Assembly (NCBI RefSeq): GCF_013204855.1 | Contig: NZ_JABMKZ010000004.1 | Span: 248,001 to 312,000, forward strand | Direction of reading: 5' to 3' | Length of the DNA: 64,000 nucleotides | DNA from: Paenibacillus alba | GTDB lineage: Bacteria; Bacillota; Bacilli; Paenibacillales; NBRC-103111 | In this document: one piece after another, positions 35,696-44,430 of the stretch | How positions within the stretch are numbered: the first letter of the stretch is position 1 | How the letters are laid out: each line of letters opens with the position of its first letter | Translations under genes and position numbers: made by a program | Notes under the pieces: model-generated | Databases searched by the model: none | The model's input: the letters and a program-made list of their open reading frames with translations, nothing else | What the model was told of the DNA's origin: nothing

Positions 35696-37429
35696 TTAGC
35701 TGCTGCCGAAATGGATTCGTACTTTCAGGCCGCCCAGCGCTGAGCGTGCCAACGTGATGCCATATTCGACTCCGTAGCGGAGTTGAATTCTGCGATGAAC
35801 GTTAACAAGTCCCGTCGTCTCTTCCATGCGGAGCTCTGACCGACGTAATGAGGTGTTCAGCCGTTTGATCTCTTCATCCGATACGGCACTTCCGTTGTCC
35901 TCGACATAGAAAGAGAACCCATCTTCGTTCTCCTCACTGTGCACCCAAAGAACGCCTTCTGTCCGCATATTGCCCAGCGCATGCTTGTAAGCGTTCTCGA
36001 TAATCGGCTGCAGCACAAGTCTTGGCACCGTTCGCTCCATCACATCACCGTCAAACTTAACTTGAATTCGCTCCCCGTAGCAGACGGTCTGCATATCTAC
36101 ATAGGTGCGGGAATGCTTCACTTCCAGCGCAAGTGGGATTTCGTCCTCGCCATCTCTCGTAATAAAATGAAAATATTCGCCGATGTATAAGCAAAATTGG
36201 TACGCTTTGTCCTTCTGCTGCTCGGACTTAATCAGCCGGCACAGTACGAAGAAGCAGTTGTACAAAAAGTGCGGATTGATTTGCGATTGCAGCCTCTTCA
36301 GCTCTGAGCGCTGGTTGCGAATTTGTTGCTCATAATTTTCTTCAATCAACGTTCGCAGCGAATGAATCGTTTCATTAAATGCCTGATACAAATACCCGAA
36401 TTCGTCATGCCCGCGGTCGATGGCGATCGGTTCCAGCCGATTCTGCTGAACGTGGCGGAACGAATGCACCAGCCGCATGAGTGGTCTATAGATGAGCCTG
36501 AACAGCAAATAGGAGAAAAATAAGCCGACAACTATGGCGAGCGCGCAAGCCCACCAAAACCAAACCCGGTAGGTTTGGATCGGACCAAGCACGTTCGCTT
36601 CGGGAATTAGACTTAACGAATACGAATTCCAAAGCGGAGAGTACTTATATACGGCTAAATAGCTTTTGCCTCCATAACGGACGGTTTCGAACCCTTCCTT
36701 CTTTCCTTGTGCCTGATTGTCCTTAATAAAAACCTTGGCCATCTCCAGCAGGGTTGGATCGTTGTCACTCTGGAGATGCCAGCCATGGTCCAAGTTCAAT
36801 AAGATGCTTGTGCCGCCCAGCGATCTGCCGATTTGAGCTAGTGACTCTTTTAATTTTTGGGCGGACAGCTCGGCACTGACAATAAAAAGCGGCTCCCGCC
36901 GCGTATTTATCGGGTACTGTATGGAGATGAATAGCCGGTCATTCCAATTGATAATTGGCTCTGTGTAGGGCCTGTTGTGAGTCTGCATCGCGGCGAACTC
37001 CTGCAAATCGATGGATGTATCGTATTTGACGCTAAGCAGCGTTCGATCGATAGAAGGAACATAGGCCTTCGCTTCCTGAATAAACGGGCTGGAGTCCTTC
37101 ATCAACACAAGCCGCTTCTGAATGTCCAATATTTTCTGTGCTCGCTCGTAGTAAGACAATTCGCTGCCTGTCGTTGATAGTTCGATTAAGTCGTCGTCCG
37201 TCACGTATTTGGGCAAATATTGGACGATTCGGTCCGCTTCCTTTTCGAGTGAGTCCAGGTAATACCCCGTCGTATTCAGTGTCGACTGCGAGATTTCCTT
37301 GCGGATACTTTCTGACCCCTTCTCATTGATCAGCCAAGTGATGGCCATTAATGGAAGCAGCACCACCATGAATGCGGCCATGATTTTTTTGAATATGGAA
37401 GAGTCCCTAAGTCGGAAAAAGCGCTTCAT
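35696..37429 (-). CDS. YesM-type sensor histidine kinase
   Basis: This 577-residue membrane kinase has a helix at residues 15-33, an extracellular Cache-like sensor to about 285, a second helix (FWWACALAIVVGLFFSYLLF), HAMP, the acceptor-His region QINPHFLYN at about 390, and a C-terminal ATPase domain (VLQPIIENAYKHAL). It would sense the sugar or its binding protein outside the cell and phosphorylate the YesN partner, 38 bases downstream. Confidence 0.92.
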   Translation of the reverse strand: MKRFFRLRDSSIFKKIMAAFMVVLLPLMAITWLINEKGSESIRKEISQSTLNTTGYYLDSLEKEADRIVQYLPKYVTDDDLIELSTTGSELSYYERAQKILDIQKRLVLMKDSSPFIQEAKAYVPSIDRTLLSVKYDTSIDLQEFAAMQTHNRPYTEPIINWNDRLFISIQYPINTRREPLFIVSAELSAQKLKESLAQIGRSLGGTSILLNLDHGWHLQSDNDPTLLEMAKVFIKDNQAQGKKEGFETVRYGGKSYLAVYKYSPLWNSYSLSLIPEANVLGPIQTYRVWFWWACALAIVVGLFFSYLLFRLIYRPLMRLVHSFRHVQQNRLEPIAIDRGHDEFGYLYQAFNETIHSLRTLIEENYEQQIRNQRSELKRLQSQINPHFLYNCFFVLCRLIKSEQQKDKAYQFCLYIGEYFHFITRDGEDEIPLALEVKHSRTYVDMQTVCYGERIQVKFDGDVMERTVPRLVLQPIIENAYKHALGNMRTEGVLWVHSEENEDGFSFYVEDNGSAVSDEEIKRLNTSLRRSELRMEETTGLVNVHRRIQLRYGVEYGITLARSALGGLKVRIHFGSS

Positions 37430-37470
37430 CCTGCGTTCACCTGCTATGCATGGGGTAACAATCCTGATTG

Positions 37471-38355
37471 TTATTCTTTGACACTCCCCATCACAATTCC
37501 TTTAATGAAAAATCGCTGCAGGAAAGGGTATACGATCAAAATAGGAAAAGCCGCGACGAATATTTGGGCAGCTTTGCTTGTACGGTCGGACAACTTGCTG
37601 ATCAACTCGGCGTCCTGTGTTTGGAGAAAACGGAAATCGAGTTTGATAATGATGGTTTGCAAGAACGTTTGCAGCGGGTATTTGTCGGGGTGATTCATTA
37701 GAATCATGCCATCGAACCAACTGTTCCAGTGCCATACCATCGTAAACAGGCCGGTCGTTGCAAGTGCAGGAAGCGCCAGTGGCACATAAATTTTCCATAA
37801 TATCGCAAAATGTCCGGCACCGTCCATCCGAGCCGATTCCTCCAGTTCTTTGGGCAGGTTCCTGTAAAAGTTAAGCAGCAAAATAACGTTGAATACCTGC
37901 AGCGCGCCAGGCAGAACGAGCGCCCATATCGTATCGATCAAGCCTAGCGACTTCACCGTCAAATACCATGGAATGATGCCTCCGCTAAACAAGATGGTGA
38001 ACACGAATACCCATACGTAAAATGTCCTTAGCCGAAACTGCCTCTCATCCTTGGATAAGGGATACGCCGTCAGAATCGTCAAAAACATACTGATAGAGGT
38101 TCCGAGAATAAGTCGTTCGAATGAAACTCCGAAAGCACGCAAATATTCAGGCTTGCCGAATACGTTATTGTAAGCTGCCGTCGTAAACTCGACAGGCCAC
38201 AGCGTGACCTTGCCCGCAGATGCAGCCGTCCCGGTACTGAACGATAAGGCTAATATATGAATAATGGGCATCAGGCAGGCCAATGAGATCGCCGCTAAAA
38301 ATATGACATTAGCACTCAAGAAAATCCCCCGGCTAAATGACATTTTGTAACGCAT
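37471..38355 (-). CDS. CUT1 sugar ABC importer permease (LplC/YtcP-like), amino-sugar operon
   Basis: This 294-residue permease has six helices and EAA loop EESARMDGAGHFAILWKIYVP at about residue 190. The C terminus KGIVMGSVKE is typical of the LplC group. GAGAGGG precedes the ATG. It pairs with the permease at 38387-39292. Confidence 0.93.
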   Translation of the reverse strand: MRYKMSFSRGIFLSANVIFLAAISLACLMPIIHILALSFSTGTAASAGKVTLWPVEFTTAAYNNVFGKPEYLRAFGVSFERLILGTSISMFLTILTAYPLSKDERQFRLRTFYVWVFVFTILFSGGIIPWYLTVKSLGLIDTIWALVLPGALQVFNVILLLNFYRNLPKELEESARMDGAGHFAILWKIYVPLALPALATTGLFTMVWHWNSWFDGMILMNHPDKYPLQTFLQTIIIKLDFRFLQTQDAELISKLSDRTSKAAQIFVAAFPILIVYPFLQRFFIKGIVMGSVKE

Positions 38356-38386
38356 GATGAGTTCCCTCTCTTCCCCATATCTATGG

Positions 38387-39292
38387 TCAAAAAATGCGGT
38401 AATTCGCGAAACGGTAGGCGAAGAAATAGGAAAATGAGATAAAGATAAACGAAACGATCGATTTCAGCAGTCCGACCGCTGTGGCGAATCCGAACTGGGA
38501 CTGCTCGATGCCCATCCGATACACGAACGTATCAATGATGTCAGCACTTTCGTAAACTTGCGGACTGTATAAGTTAAATATTTGATCGAATCCGGCATTG
38601 AGCACGTTGCCAATGTTAAGCGTAAACATCAGAACGATAATTGGCATCATCCCCGGGATTGTAATGTTCAGCGTTTGCTTCCAGCGTCCTGCGCCGTCAA
38701 TTTCCGCAGCTTCATAAAGCGACGGATTAATGCTGGTTAAGGCGGCTAAGTAGACGATCGTTCCGTAACCGAATTCCTTCCATACGTCTGAAACGACCAT
38801 CACATAAGGGAACCAGCGATTATTGCCCAGAAAGTAGATCGGGTCGATGCCTAGCAAGCCTAACAATTGATTGAGTACCCCCGTGGACGGGGAAAGCACA
38901 TCGATTAATATGCCGCTTAGCAGCACCCAGGACATGAAGTGCGGCAAGTAAACGAGCGTTTGGAACGTTCGTTTGATCCACTGTTTGCTCATCTCGTTCA
39001 GCAGAATGGCAATCGTTATCGGCACGAATAAACCTGCTGTAATTTTCATAACGGCAATATAGATGGTATTGAAAAAAATGCGGCCAATGTCGGGATAAAC
39101 GAACATATATTGAAAGTTTTTCAGCCCGACGAACGGAGAGCCAAACAGACCTCTGGTTGGAATATATTTCTGAAATGCCATGACAATACCCGCCATGGGG
39201 ATGTAGCTAAAAACGATAACAAACATCAGTCCTGGAATCAGCATCAAATGAAGCGGCCATTCACGCTTCCATAGGCGAGAAATCAAATTCAT
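38387..39292 (-). CDS. CUT1 sugar ABC importer permease (LplB-like), amino-sugar operon
   Basis: This is a 301-residue permease with helices starting at LMLIPGLMFVIVFSYIPM, the motif GIVMAFQKY, and EAA loop YEAAEIDGAGRWKQTLNITIP at about residue 200. The ATG at 39292 is selected because the sequence between it and the frame opening at 39388 overlaps the binding-protein gene and is not membrane-like; GGGGAG lies 12 bases upstream. It lies 30 bases after the binding-protein gene. No ATPase gene is present. Confidence 0.92.
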   Translation of the reverse strand: MNLISRLWKREWPLHLMLIPGLMFVIVFSYIPMAGIVMAFQKYIPTRGLFGSPFVGLKNFQYMFVYPDIGRIFFNTIYIAVMKITAGLFVPITIAILLNEMSKQWIKRTFQTLVYLPHFMSWVLLSGILIDVLSPSTGVLNQLLGLLGIDPIYFLGNNRWFPYVMVVSDVWKEFGYGTIVYLAALTSINPSLYEAAEIDGAGRWKQTLNITIPGMMPIIVLMFTLNIGNVLNAGFDQIFNLYSPQVYESADIIDTFVYRMGIEQSQFGFATAVGLLKSIVSFIFISFSYFFAYRFANYRIF

Positions 39293-39321
39293 TATGCACC
39301 ACCACTCCCCACAGCGAAGAA

Positions 39322-41004
39322 CTACTTGTTCTTCGCATACCAGTCGTTCACTTCTTTCGTCATTTGATCTCCACCAAGCCGCTTCCAATCGGCGACAAAT
39401 TTATCGAACTCGTCAATGGAAACTTGGTTCATGATAATTTTGAAAAATACTTCGTCGCGCTTTTTCTCAAGGATCGCATTCTTCTCAACCATCGTTGGCG
39501 TCGGGGCACCGTAGAACTTGGTTTGTTCGAATTGGTTGTTCTTTTTCATATCGGGAATCAAGGAATAGGCTCCCTTCGGACCGGAAATCAAGTATTCCCA
39601 CCACATGCTGGTATCGCCGTTCACAAATTTCATAGCCCGCTCGTATCTCGTTTTCTGATCCTTGGTTTTCGCCAGACTCGCGTCTTTGGTGGCAATCGCC
39701 TTCGGCAGTACCTCGCCGTTATCGTTCGATAAACTGCCAACTCTAAGTGGATTCAGCAGCCAGTAGTTGTTCTTCTTTTCCACGCGGTCTTTGCCAAACT
39801 CATACACTTTGTTATCTTCCGTCTGGTTGTTATCGACCACAATCCATTGATTAAGCAGTCTGATGACGGCTTCCGGATTTTTCGCCTTCTTGGACACAAC
39901 GTAATATCTGTCGACGCCGATGCCAATTTGCGCCTTTGCGGGTTGGTTATCGACAGAGGGAAGCGGATAAACGCCCCACTCCTGCACTTGTTTACCGTCT
40001 TTAATCGCACCGGTCGCCAGATGTGCAGGTACCCATTCGGCACCGTATACAAGGCCAATGCTGTTGCCGAAAATGAGTTCCGACTCTTTTTGCGTATCTT
40101 TCACAGCGAATTCGGGATCAATCAGTCCTTTTTTGAACATATCTTGCAGCGCCTTAAGCGCTTCTTTCATTTGCGGCTGCACGTAGCCCATAGCGAGCTT
40201 ACCGCTACCGTCATCCATCCAATGACTTGAATCCGAATTCGAATCCAAGTAGGCATGGTAGCCATTCATGAAACCGATGAGACCGGTTACTCCGTCTTCT
40301 TTCAAATCTTTGTTGAGTGCAAGACCATACGCTCTTCCGGTTCCTCCAGGATCTTTGGTCTTAAATGCCTCCGCAATGGTCATGAGATCCTGCATCGTCT
40401 TAGGCTCCGGCAAATTCAGCTTTTTGAGCCAGTCGGTACGCACATATAGAAACTGCGAGTAGTACGGATTGGACGTTCTCGGAATCGCCATCAATTTGCC
40501 GCCAATCGAGGCTGATTTCATTTGAGTACCGCCATCCATTTTCATGAACTTTTTGGTCTCTGGCGTCGCAAACTTATCGTATACGCTGGTGAGATCCATA
40601 ATCATGTCCGCTTCAATCAACTGCTGAAGCTGGGTGGCGTCCACCAGCATCAAATCAGGAATTTCATTCGATGCAATTGCGATCTTCAGCTTTTCTTTGT
40701 ATTGGTTGGTATCAGCGGCGACCCATTGATTCGTAATTTTAACACCTGCGTCTTTCTCGTAGGCTGCGTAAACGGAATTGTTATCGAAGTTCTCACCCGC
40801 GTCGAATTTCAAATACGGATCGCCTTCTCTAACTGTGGAAACTTCAAGCAGCTTCATTGTATCGGTCGTTTGTGTTTCCATTGCCGCTGTAGACGCGGAC
40901 GGATTCGGGCTAGGCTCCGGATTATTACTGCATGCTGTTACAGCGACTAGACTGGTGATCAAAGCGGCTGTGAGAACATTTTTCCCTCTTCGTATCATTT
41001 TCAT
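39322..41004 (-). CDS. CUT1 sugar ABC importer, solute-binding lipoprotein, amino-sugar operon
   Basis: This lipoprotein of about 560 residues has the lipobox VTAC at about residues 22-25, then a Pro/Ser/Thr linker and the fold of large extracellular binding proteins (LKIAIASNEIPDLMLVDATQL; YLISGPKGAYSLIPD). First gene of the run leading to the permeases, kinase, regulator, nanE and nanK, so it probably binds an amino-sugar or amino-sugar-containing oligosaccharide. Starts at 41004 and 40998 are both possible from a GGAGG at 41009-41013; an ATG at 41016 overlaps that site. Confidence 0.9.
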   Translation of the reverse strand: MKMIRRGKNVLTAALITSLVAVTACSNNPEPSPNPSASTAAMETQTTDTMKLLEVSTVREGDPYLKFDAGENFDNNSVYAAYEKDAGVKITNQWVAADTNQYKEKLKIAIASNEIPDLMLVDATQLQQLIEADMIMDLTSVYDKFATPETKKFMKMDGGTQMKSASIGGKLMAIPRTSNPYYSQFLYVRTDWLKKLNLPEPKTMQDLMTIAEAFKTKDPGGTGRAYGLALNKDLKEDGVTGLIGFMNGYHAYLDSNSDSSHWMDDGSGKLAMGYVQPQMKEALKALQDMFKKGLIDPEFAVKDTQKESELIFGNSIGLVYGAEWVPAHLATGAIKDGKQVQEWGVYPLPSVDNQPAKAQIGIGVDRYYVVSKKAKNPEAVIRLLNQWIVVDNNQTEDNKVYEFGKDRVEKKNNYWLLNPLRVGSLSNDNGEVLPKAIATKDASLAKTKDQKTRYERAMKFVNGDTSMWWEYLISGPKGAYSLIPDMKKNNQFEQTKFYGAPTPTMVEKNAILEKKRDEVFFKIIMNQVSIDEFDKFVADWKRLGGDQMTKEVNDWYAKNK

Positions 41005-41092
41005 TTGACCTCCCATATGGCTCCATGTCTTTCAGCTTTTGTTGATAGCTTAAGTATAAGAGGCTGAACGCAGCCATTCCATATACCAGTGT

Positions 41093-41121
41093 TTACTTTC
41101 ATATACACCTCTCGACCGCGA
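41093..41121 (-). promoter_or_regulatory. Upstream motif of the amino-sugar operon
   Basis: TTACTTTCATATACACCT (41093-41110) runs into CTCTCGACCGCGA (41109-41121). Both are shared with the region before the DUF4855 gene. It lies about 90 bases before the binding-protein start, a usual place for an AraC-type activator such as the YesN protein of this operon. Confidence 0.5.
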
Positions 41122-41182
41122 ATATGCACGCATAAAAAAACGCCACCGAATGAGAATCGATAGCATTAGCAGGCAAAGCAAT

Positions 41183-41205
41183 AAAAAAAGCACCGGTTAA
41201 GGTGC
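41183..41205 (-). terminator. Terminator after VOC gene
   Basis: GCACC and GGTGC arms; minus-strand tail CTTTTTTTAT. Confidence 0.8.
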
Positions 41206-41213
41206 ATTCTCAC

Positions 41214-41591
41214 TTACTTTTTTTCCAAGACAGCAAAGTAATTTCCTTCATTGTCAGCGAAGTTGAAGACTCTTCCTGTAGGCATAGTTACGAGTTCTCC
41301 GACTGTGATATTTTTGTCCTTCAGGTCTTGATATAAGCTATCGAGCTCGTCCGAGAAAAACAGTAACGAAGGTGTATTAAGATTCAATTGAGGCTGCATT
41401 TTGGCAATGAGTTCCTTGTTGTGGAGAACGATGTTCGTTCCTGCTTCCTTCGTAGGAGCAATCTCAATCCATCTCATATGCTCGTTGTTTTCTTCAGAAA
41501 CTAAACTGAACCCTAATTTTTCTGTCCAAAATTTCAATGCCTCATCTTGGTTATTCACATATAACATAATTTGACCGATTTTATTAATCAT
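41214..41591 (-). CDS. VOC-superfamily (glyoxalase/bleomycin-resistance fold) protein
   Basis: This 125-residue protein is one pair of beta-alpha-beta-beta-beta modules: MLYVNNQDEALKFWTEKLGF at the start and VFNFADNEGNYFAVLE at the end, where Glu would be a metal ligand. Members include metal-dependent lyases, dioxygenases and drug-binding proteins; the reaction here cannot be told. ATGGAG precedes the start. Single gene. Confidence 0.85.
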   Translation of the reverse strand: MINKIGQIMLYVNNQDEALKFWTEKLGFSLVSEENNEHMRWIEIAPTKEAGTNIVLHNKELIAKMQPQLNLNTPSLLFFSDELDSLYQDLKDKNITVGELVTMPTGRVFNFADNEGNYFAVLEKK

Positions 41592-41762
41592 TTGCTTGTC
41601 TCCATTTCAATTAATCTTTGGATATTAAAAATTATACAGCAATTAACAATTTTGTTCAACGAGACAACCCACGATAAAGAACCCCCTACAAATATCGAGG
41701 AGGCTCTCTTTGAACATGTACCTGCACTAGCTACTCGCCAGACGGGAAGAGCAGCCAGTTTA

Positions 41763-41933
41763 TCAAACTTGATTCTTGGGGATTCCGTTTAAACTTGGGA
41801 CATCATCAGCAGCCTTGCTGCTCGTCAGCGTTTGTGCTTCTTCGGTGAAATGAGCGTGATTCTGCTGATTAGCTTTCTTGTCTGCTTTGTTATCTTCACG
41901 GTCATACTTTGGATTGGCGTCATTTTTGGGCAT
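41763..41933 (-). CDS. Small hydrophilic protein of unknown function
   Basis: This 56-residue, highly charged protein is rich in Asn, Asp and Lys (MPKNDANPKYDREDNKADKK at its start), with no membrane segment or Cys. GGAGGTG six bases before the ATG supports real translation. Its composition resembles small spore or stress proteins, but I recognise no family. The 170 bases between it and the VOC gene show nothing clear. Confidence 0.6.
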   Translation of the reverse strand: MPKNDANPKYDREDNKADKKANQQNHAHFTEEAQTLTSSKAADDVPSLNGIPKNQV

Positions 41934-42002
41934 AGCATTCACCTCCATCATCTCACCGTTAGTATGAGATGGCAGCTTGAATTTTATCCCAAATCGTCAA
42001 CC

Positions 42003-42929
42003 CTATGATAGAGATACAGTGCTTTCAAGCACCGTCAATTTGTTCTCGTTTGCGTTCAAACGAACATTGGCGCCAATTGGGATTGCCGCTTTATATTTGC
42101 CATGTCCGGATGCCAAATTTGTCAATAATGGTTTTCCGAGGGGAACAAGGACTTCATTTATTAAATCCTCATACGATTTTCCATACGCTGCTGCGCAATT
42201 CGTGCATTCTCCCATTACAATTCCAAGGCAATGGTCGAATTTGCCTGATAGCTTCATCCGATTGATCATCCGATAAACCTTATTTATAGGTTCATGAGTT
42301 TCTTCTATCAGTATAATTTTACCACTCGTATCGATTTCATAAGGAGTTCCGATCGCATCCGTAAAGGATGTTAAATTACCTCCTACAATACGTCCTGTGA
42401 CATCGCCCCTCACCCTACCGATTAAAGGAATTCCTTCAGGGTTCAAAATGGGTCTTGTCGGTAAGAATACAGCCGTTGCCTCATAAAATTGATTGAAATT
42501 ATACGCAGGTTCACTGGCATCGAAATCAATAAGGAGCAGACTGTGAAAAGTAATTAAATCACAAAATTGATAAAGTACATTTAATAAAATCGTGATGTCG
42601 CTATATCCTGAAACTATTTTGGGATTGCGTTGTATGAGTGAGTAGTCTAAATATGGCAAAATTCCAGCGACTCCAACACCTCCACGAGTGGGAAGGATCA
42701 TGTTTACATTTGGATTTTTTATCATATTCATGAAATCTACTGCTCGTTGTTCATCTGTCCCTGCAAGATATCCGTCCTCGATATAAACGAAGTCACCCAC
42801 TACAACATGGAAGCCCATTCCTTGCAGTGTTCGTATTCGGTCAGTGATCGTCTTCGCACTAAGAGGGGTACCCAAAGTAACAACCCCAATTGTGTCTCCC
42901 CGTTTTAAAATTGGTGGTTTGATTGGCAT
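42003..42929 (-). CDS. LD-carboxypeptidase / MccF-like S66 serine peptidase
   Basis: This 308-residue cytoplasmic serine peptidase has the nucleophile elbow SGYSDITILLN at about residue 105 (Ser in GYSD) and a later IEETHEPINKVYRM segment holding the catalytic Glu, with a His near ASGHGKYKA. Relatives recycle murein tetrapeptides or cleave microcin C-type antibiotics. The start at 42929 has GGAGGGG directly upstream. Whether it serves wall recycling or self-protection is not decidable here. Confidence 0.88.
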   Translation of the reverse strand: MPIKPPILKRGDTIGVVTLGTPLSAKTITDRIRTLQGMGFHVVVGDFVYIEDGYLAGTDEQRAVDFMNMIKNPNVNMILPTRGGVGVAGILPYLDYSLIQRNPKIVSGYSDITILLNVLYQFCDLITFHSLLLIDFDASEPAYNFNQFYEATAVFLPTRPILNPEGIPLIGRVRGDVTGRIVGGNLTSFTDAIGTPYEIDTSGKIILIEETHEPINKVYRMINRMKLSGKFDHCLGIVMGECTNCAAAYGKSYEDLINEVLVPLGKPLLTNLASGHGKYKAAIPIGANVRLNANENKLTVLESTVSLS

Positions 42930-43094
42930 AAACCCCTCCAAATGTAATGACATTTGTACCAGAGTATGCGAGTACGAATGGAATGTGCACGATTTTTTTT
43001 CAAACCGAGCCAAACCCAATCAAATATCCATCCAAATCAATTGCCGAGAACTCTTCCCATGAGCCCCACTCCTGCTCAGTGACAAAACAGCTGT

Positions 43095-43574
43095 TTAGGC
43101 ACTTGCGGTTAGCTGCTGTGTGACTTGCGGGTGTTTCATGCAAATGCCAACTAGTCGACCTAAAACGATGCCGGCAATAGCGAACAAGAAAGGAATGGAA
43201 GCATTCCCGCCGGTAAACGACGCATGAGTTGGAATGACATACGCTAAGCCGAATCTTAAGCCGTAGCGAACTGGAATGGATAACAGCCATACGGCCAAGC
43301 CGATGGGAGACCCTTTGGTCATCCAAACGCCGCCCTCCCTGAATACTTTCGTTAAAATCCCCTGCCATATCCCAATCGGGAAACCAATCACAGCACCAAG
43401 AATAAGAAGCAACCAACCGCCAGCGTCCATGCCGGAAATGCTAGATGCCATGTAAAAGCCATACACCAACAAAATTAATGGCAATATCACCATTCTTCTG
43501 CTGACGGTCCTCGTTCCTAACTGTCTTCTTACCATCAAAAAAATGACGGCTAACACTATAAGTATTTGCATCAT
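43095..43574 (-). CDS. Multi-spanning membrane protein, possibly DUF1453/CcdC-like
   Basis: This 159-residue protein has about four hydrophobic helices (MMQILIVLAVIFLMV; ILPLILLVYGFYMA; GGWLLLILGAVIGFPIGIWQG; IPFLFAIAGIVLGRLVGI). The layout reminds me of DUF1453 proteins, but I am not sure. Start at 43574 with AGGGGG nine bases upstream. It is the first gene after the NarL-type regulator; an 18-base palindrome lies in its leader at 43687-43704. Confidence 0.68.
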   Translation of the reverse strand: MMQILIVLAVIFLMVRRQLGTRTVSRRMVILPLILLVYGFYMASSISGMDAGGWLLLILGAVIGFPIGIWQGILTKVFREGGVWMTKGSPIGLAVWLLSIPVRYGLRFGLAYVIPTHASFTGGNASIPFLFAIAGIVLGRLVGICMKHPQVTQQLTASA

Positions 43575-43686
43575 CGCAAAAAGCCCCCTTGGTTTTGGCC
43601 GGTAACCACCGTCCGTTCTGTAATCTATGTTACAGCACCATGGCAAATTGCGATGCTATCTAGCTGTTGATTTCTCAGAGCTTTCC

Positions 43687-43704
43687 CTATATCTACAGAT
43701 ATAG
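43687..43704. promoter_or_regulatory. Palindrome before membrane-protein gene
   Basis: CTATATCT and AGATATAG around AC form a perfect dyad between the response-regulator stop and the membrane-protein gene. It might be a regulator-binding site. Confidence 0.3.
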
Positions 43705-43728
43705 AACTAGGCTTCATTTCTGCTCGAC

Positions 43729-44418
43729 TTACTCGACAATACCTTGACGAATCGCATAGACGACGGCCTGTGTACGATCATCGACCGCCAGCTTCTGCAA
43801 AATACGATGAACATGCGTTTTAACCGTTCCTTCTGAAATGGTCAGCTTCACAGCAATTTGATCGTTCCTCAGTCCATACGCCATCTGCTGCAATACCTCC
43901 TGCTCCCGGCTTGTCAGTGGTTCCAGCAGGCAGGCCTCAGATTGCTCCGTATACGCCGCAGTCAATCCCCCGGCTTCCCGTTCACTCAACATGTCAGACA
44001 GTGCCTGACCTGCTTTGGCAGTTCGGTATACTGCTTCGCCGCGGTAGGCAGAGCGTATCGCTTGCAGCATATCTTCCGAATCGGCATCCTTCAGCAAGTA
44101 GCCTACTGCCCCTGCTCGAATGCCCTCATACACATATTCATGTACATCAAATGTGGTCAAAATGACGATTTTCGTTGCAGGCAGCGACTCTATGATTTGT
44201 TTCGCCGCCTCAATCCCGGTAAGCTTCGGCATTTGCACGTCCATCAAGACGATATCCGGCTTCCATCTCAGGCATTGTTCCACGGCTGCCTCGCCATCTG
44301 CTGCTTCGCCCACTACCTCCATGTCGGATTGCAAGCGAATGACATAGCCAAGTCCCTGCCGGATCATCGTTTGGTCGTCAACCAACAGAATACGTATTTG
44401 TTGTTGCTGTACCTCCAC
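43729..44418 (-). CDS. NarL/FixJ-family response regulator
   Basis: This 229-residue regulator has a receiver domain with acceptor Asp60 (IVLMDVQMPK) and a LuxR-type helix-turn-helix at about 165-225 (LTSREQEVLQQMAYGLRNDQ; ISEGTVKTHVHRILQKL). The start is GTG, eight bases after GGAGG. It is 12 bases after the sensor-kinase gene. Targets are not known; the next gene, a membrane protein, is one candidate. Confidence 0.92.
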   Translation of the reverse strand: MEVQQQQIRILLVDDQTMIRQGLGYVIRLQSDMEVVGEAADGEAAVEQCLRWKPDIVLMDVQMPKLTGIEAAKQIIESLPATKIVILTTFDVHEYVYEGIRAGAVGYLLKDADSEDMLQAIRSAYRGEAVYRTAKAGQALSDMLSEREAGGLTAAYTEQSEACLLEPLTSREQEVLQQMAYGLRNDQIAVKLTISEGTVKTHVHRILQKLAVDDRTQAVVYAIRQGIVE

Positions 44419-44430
44419 TTATGTTTCCTC

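Noticed and set aside
41571-41792. A 73-codon plus-strand frame between the VOC gene and the small protein
   Set aside because: No ribosome site and no recognisable similarity; it overlaps both neighbouring genes on the other strand.
43000-43416. A 138-codon minus-strand frame overlapping the membrane-protein gene
   Set aside because: It is out of frame with the hydrophobic protein, lacks a ribosome site and resembles nothing known.
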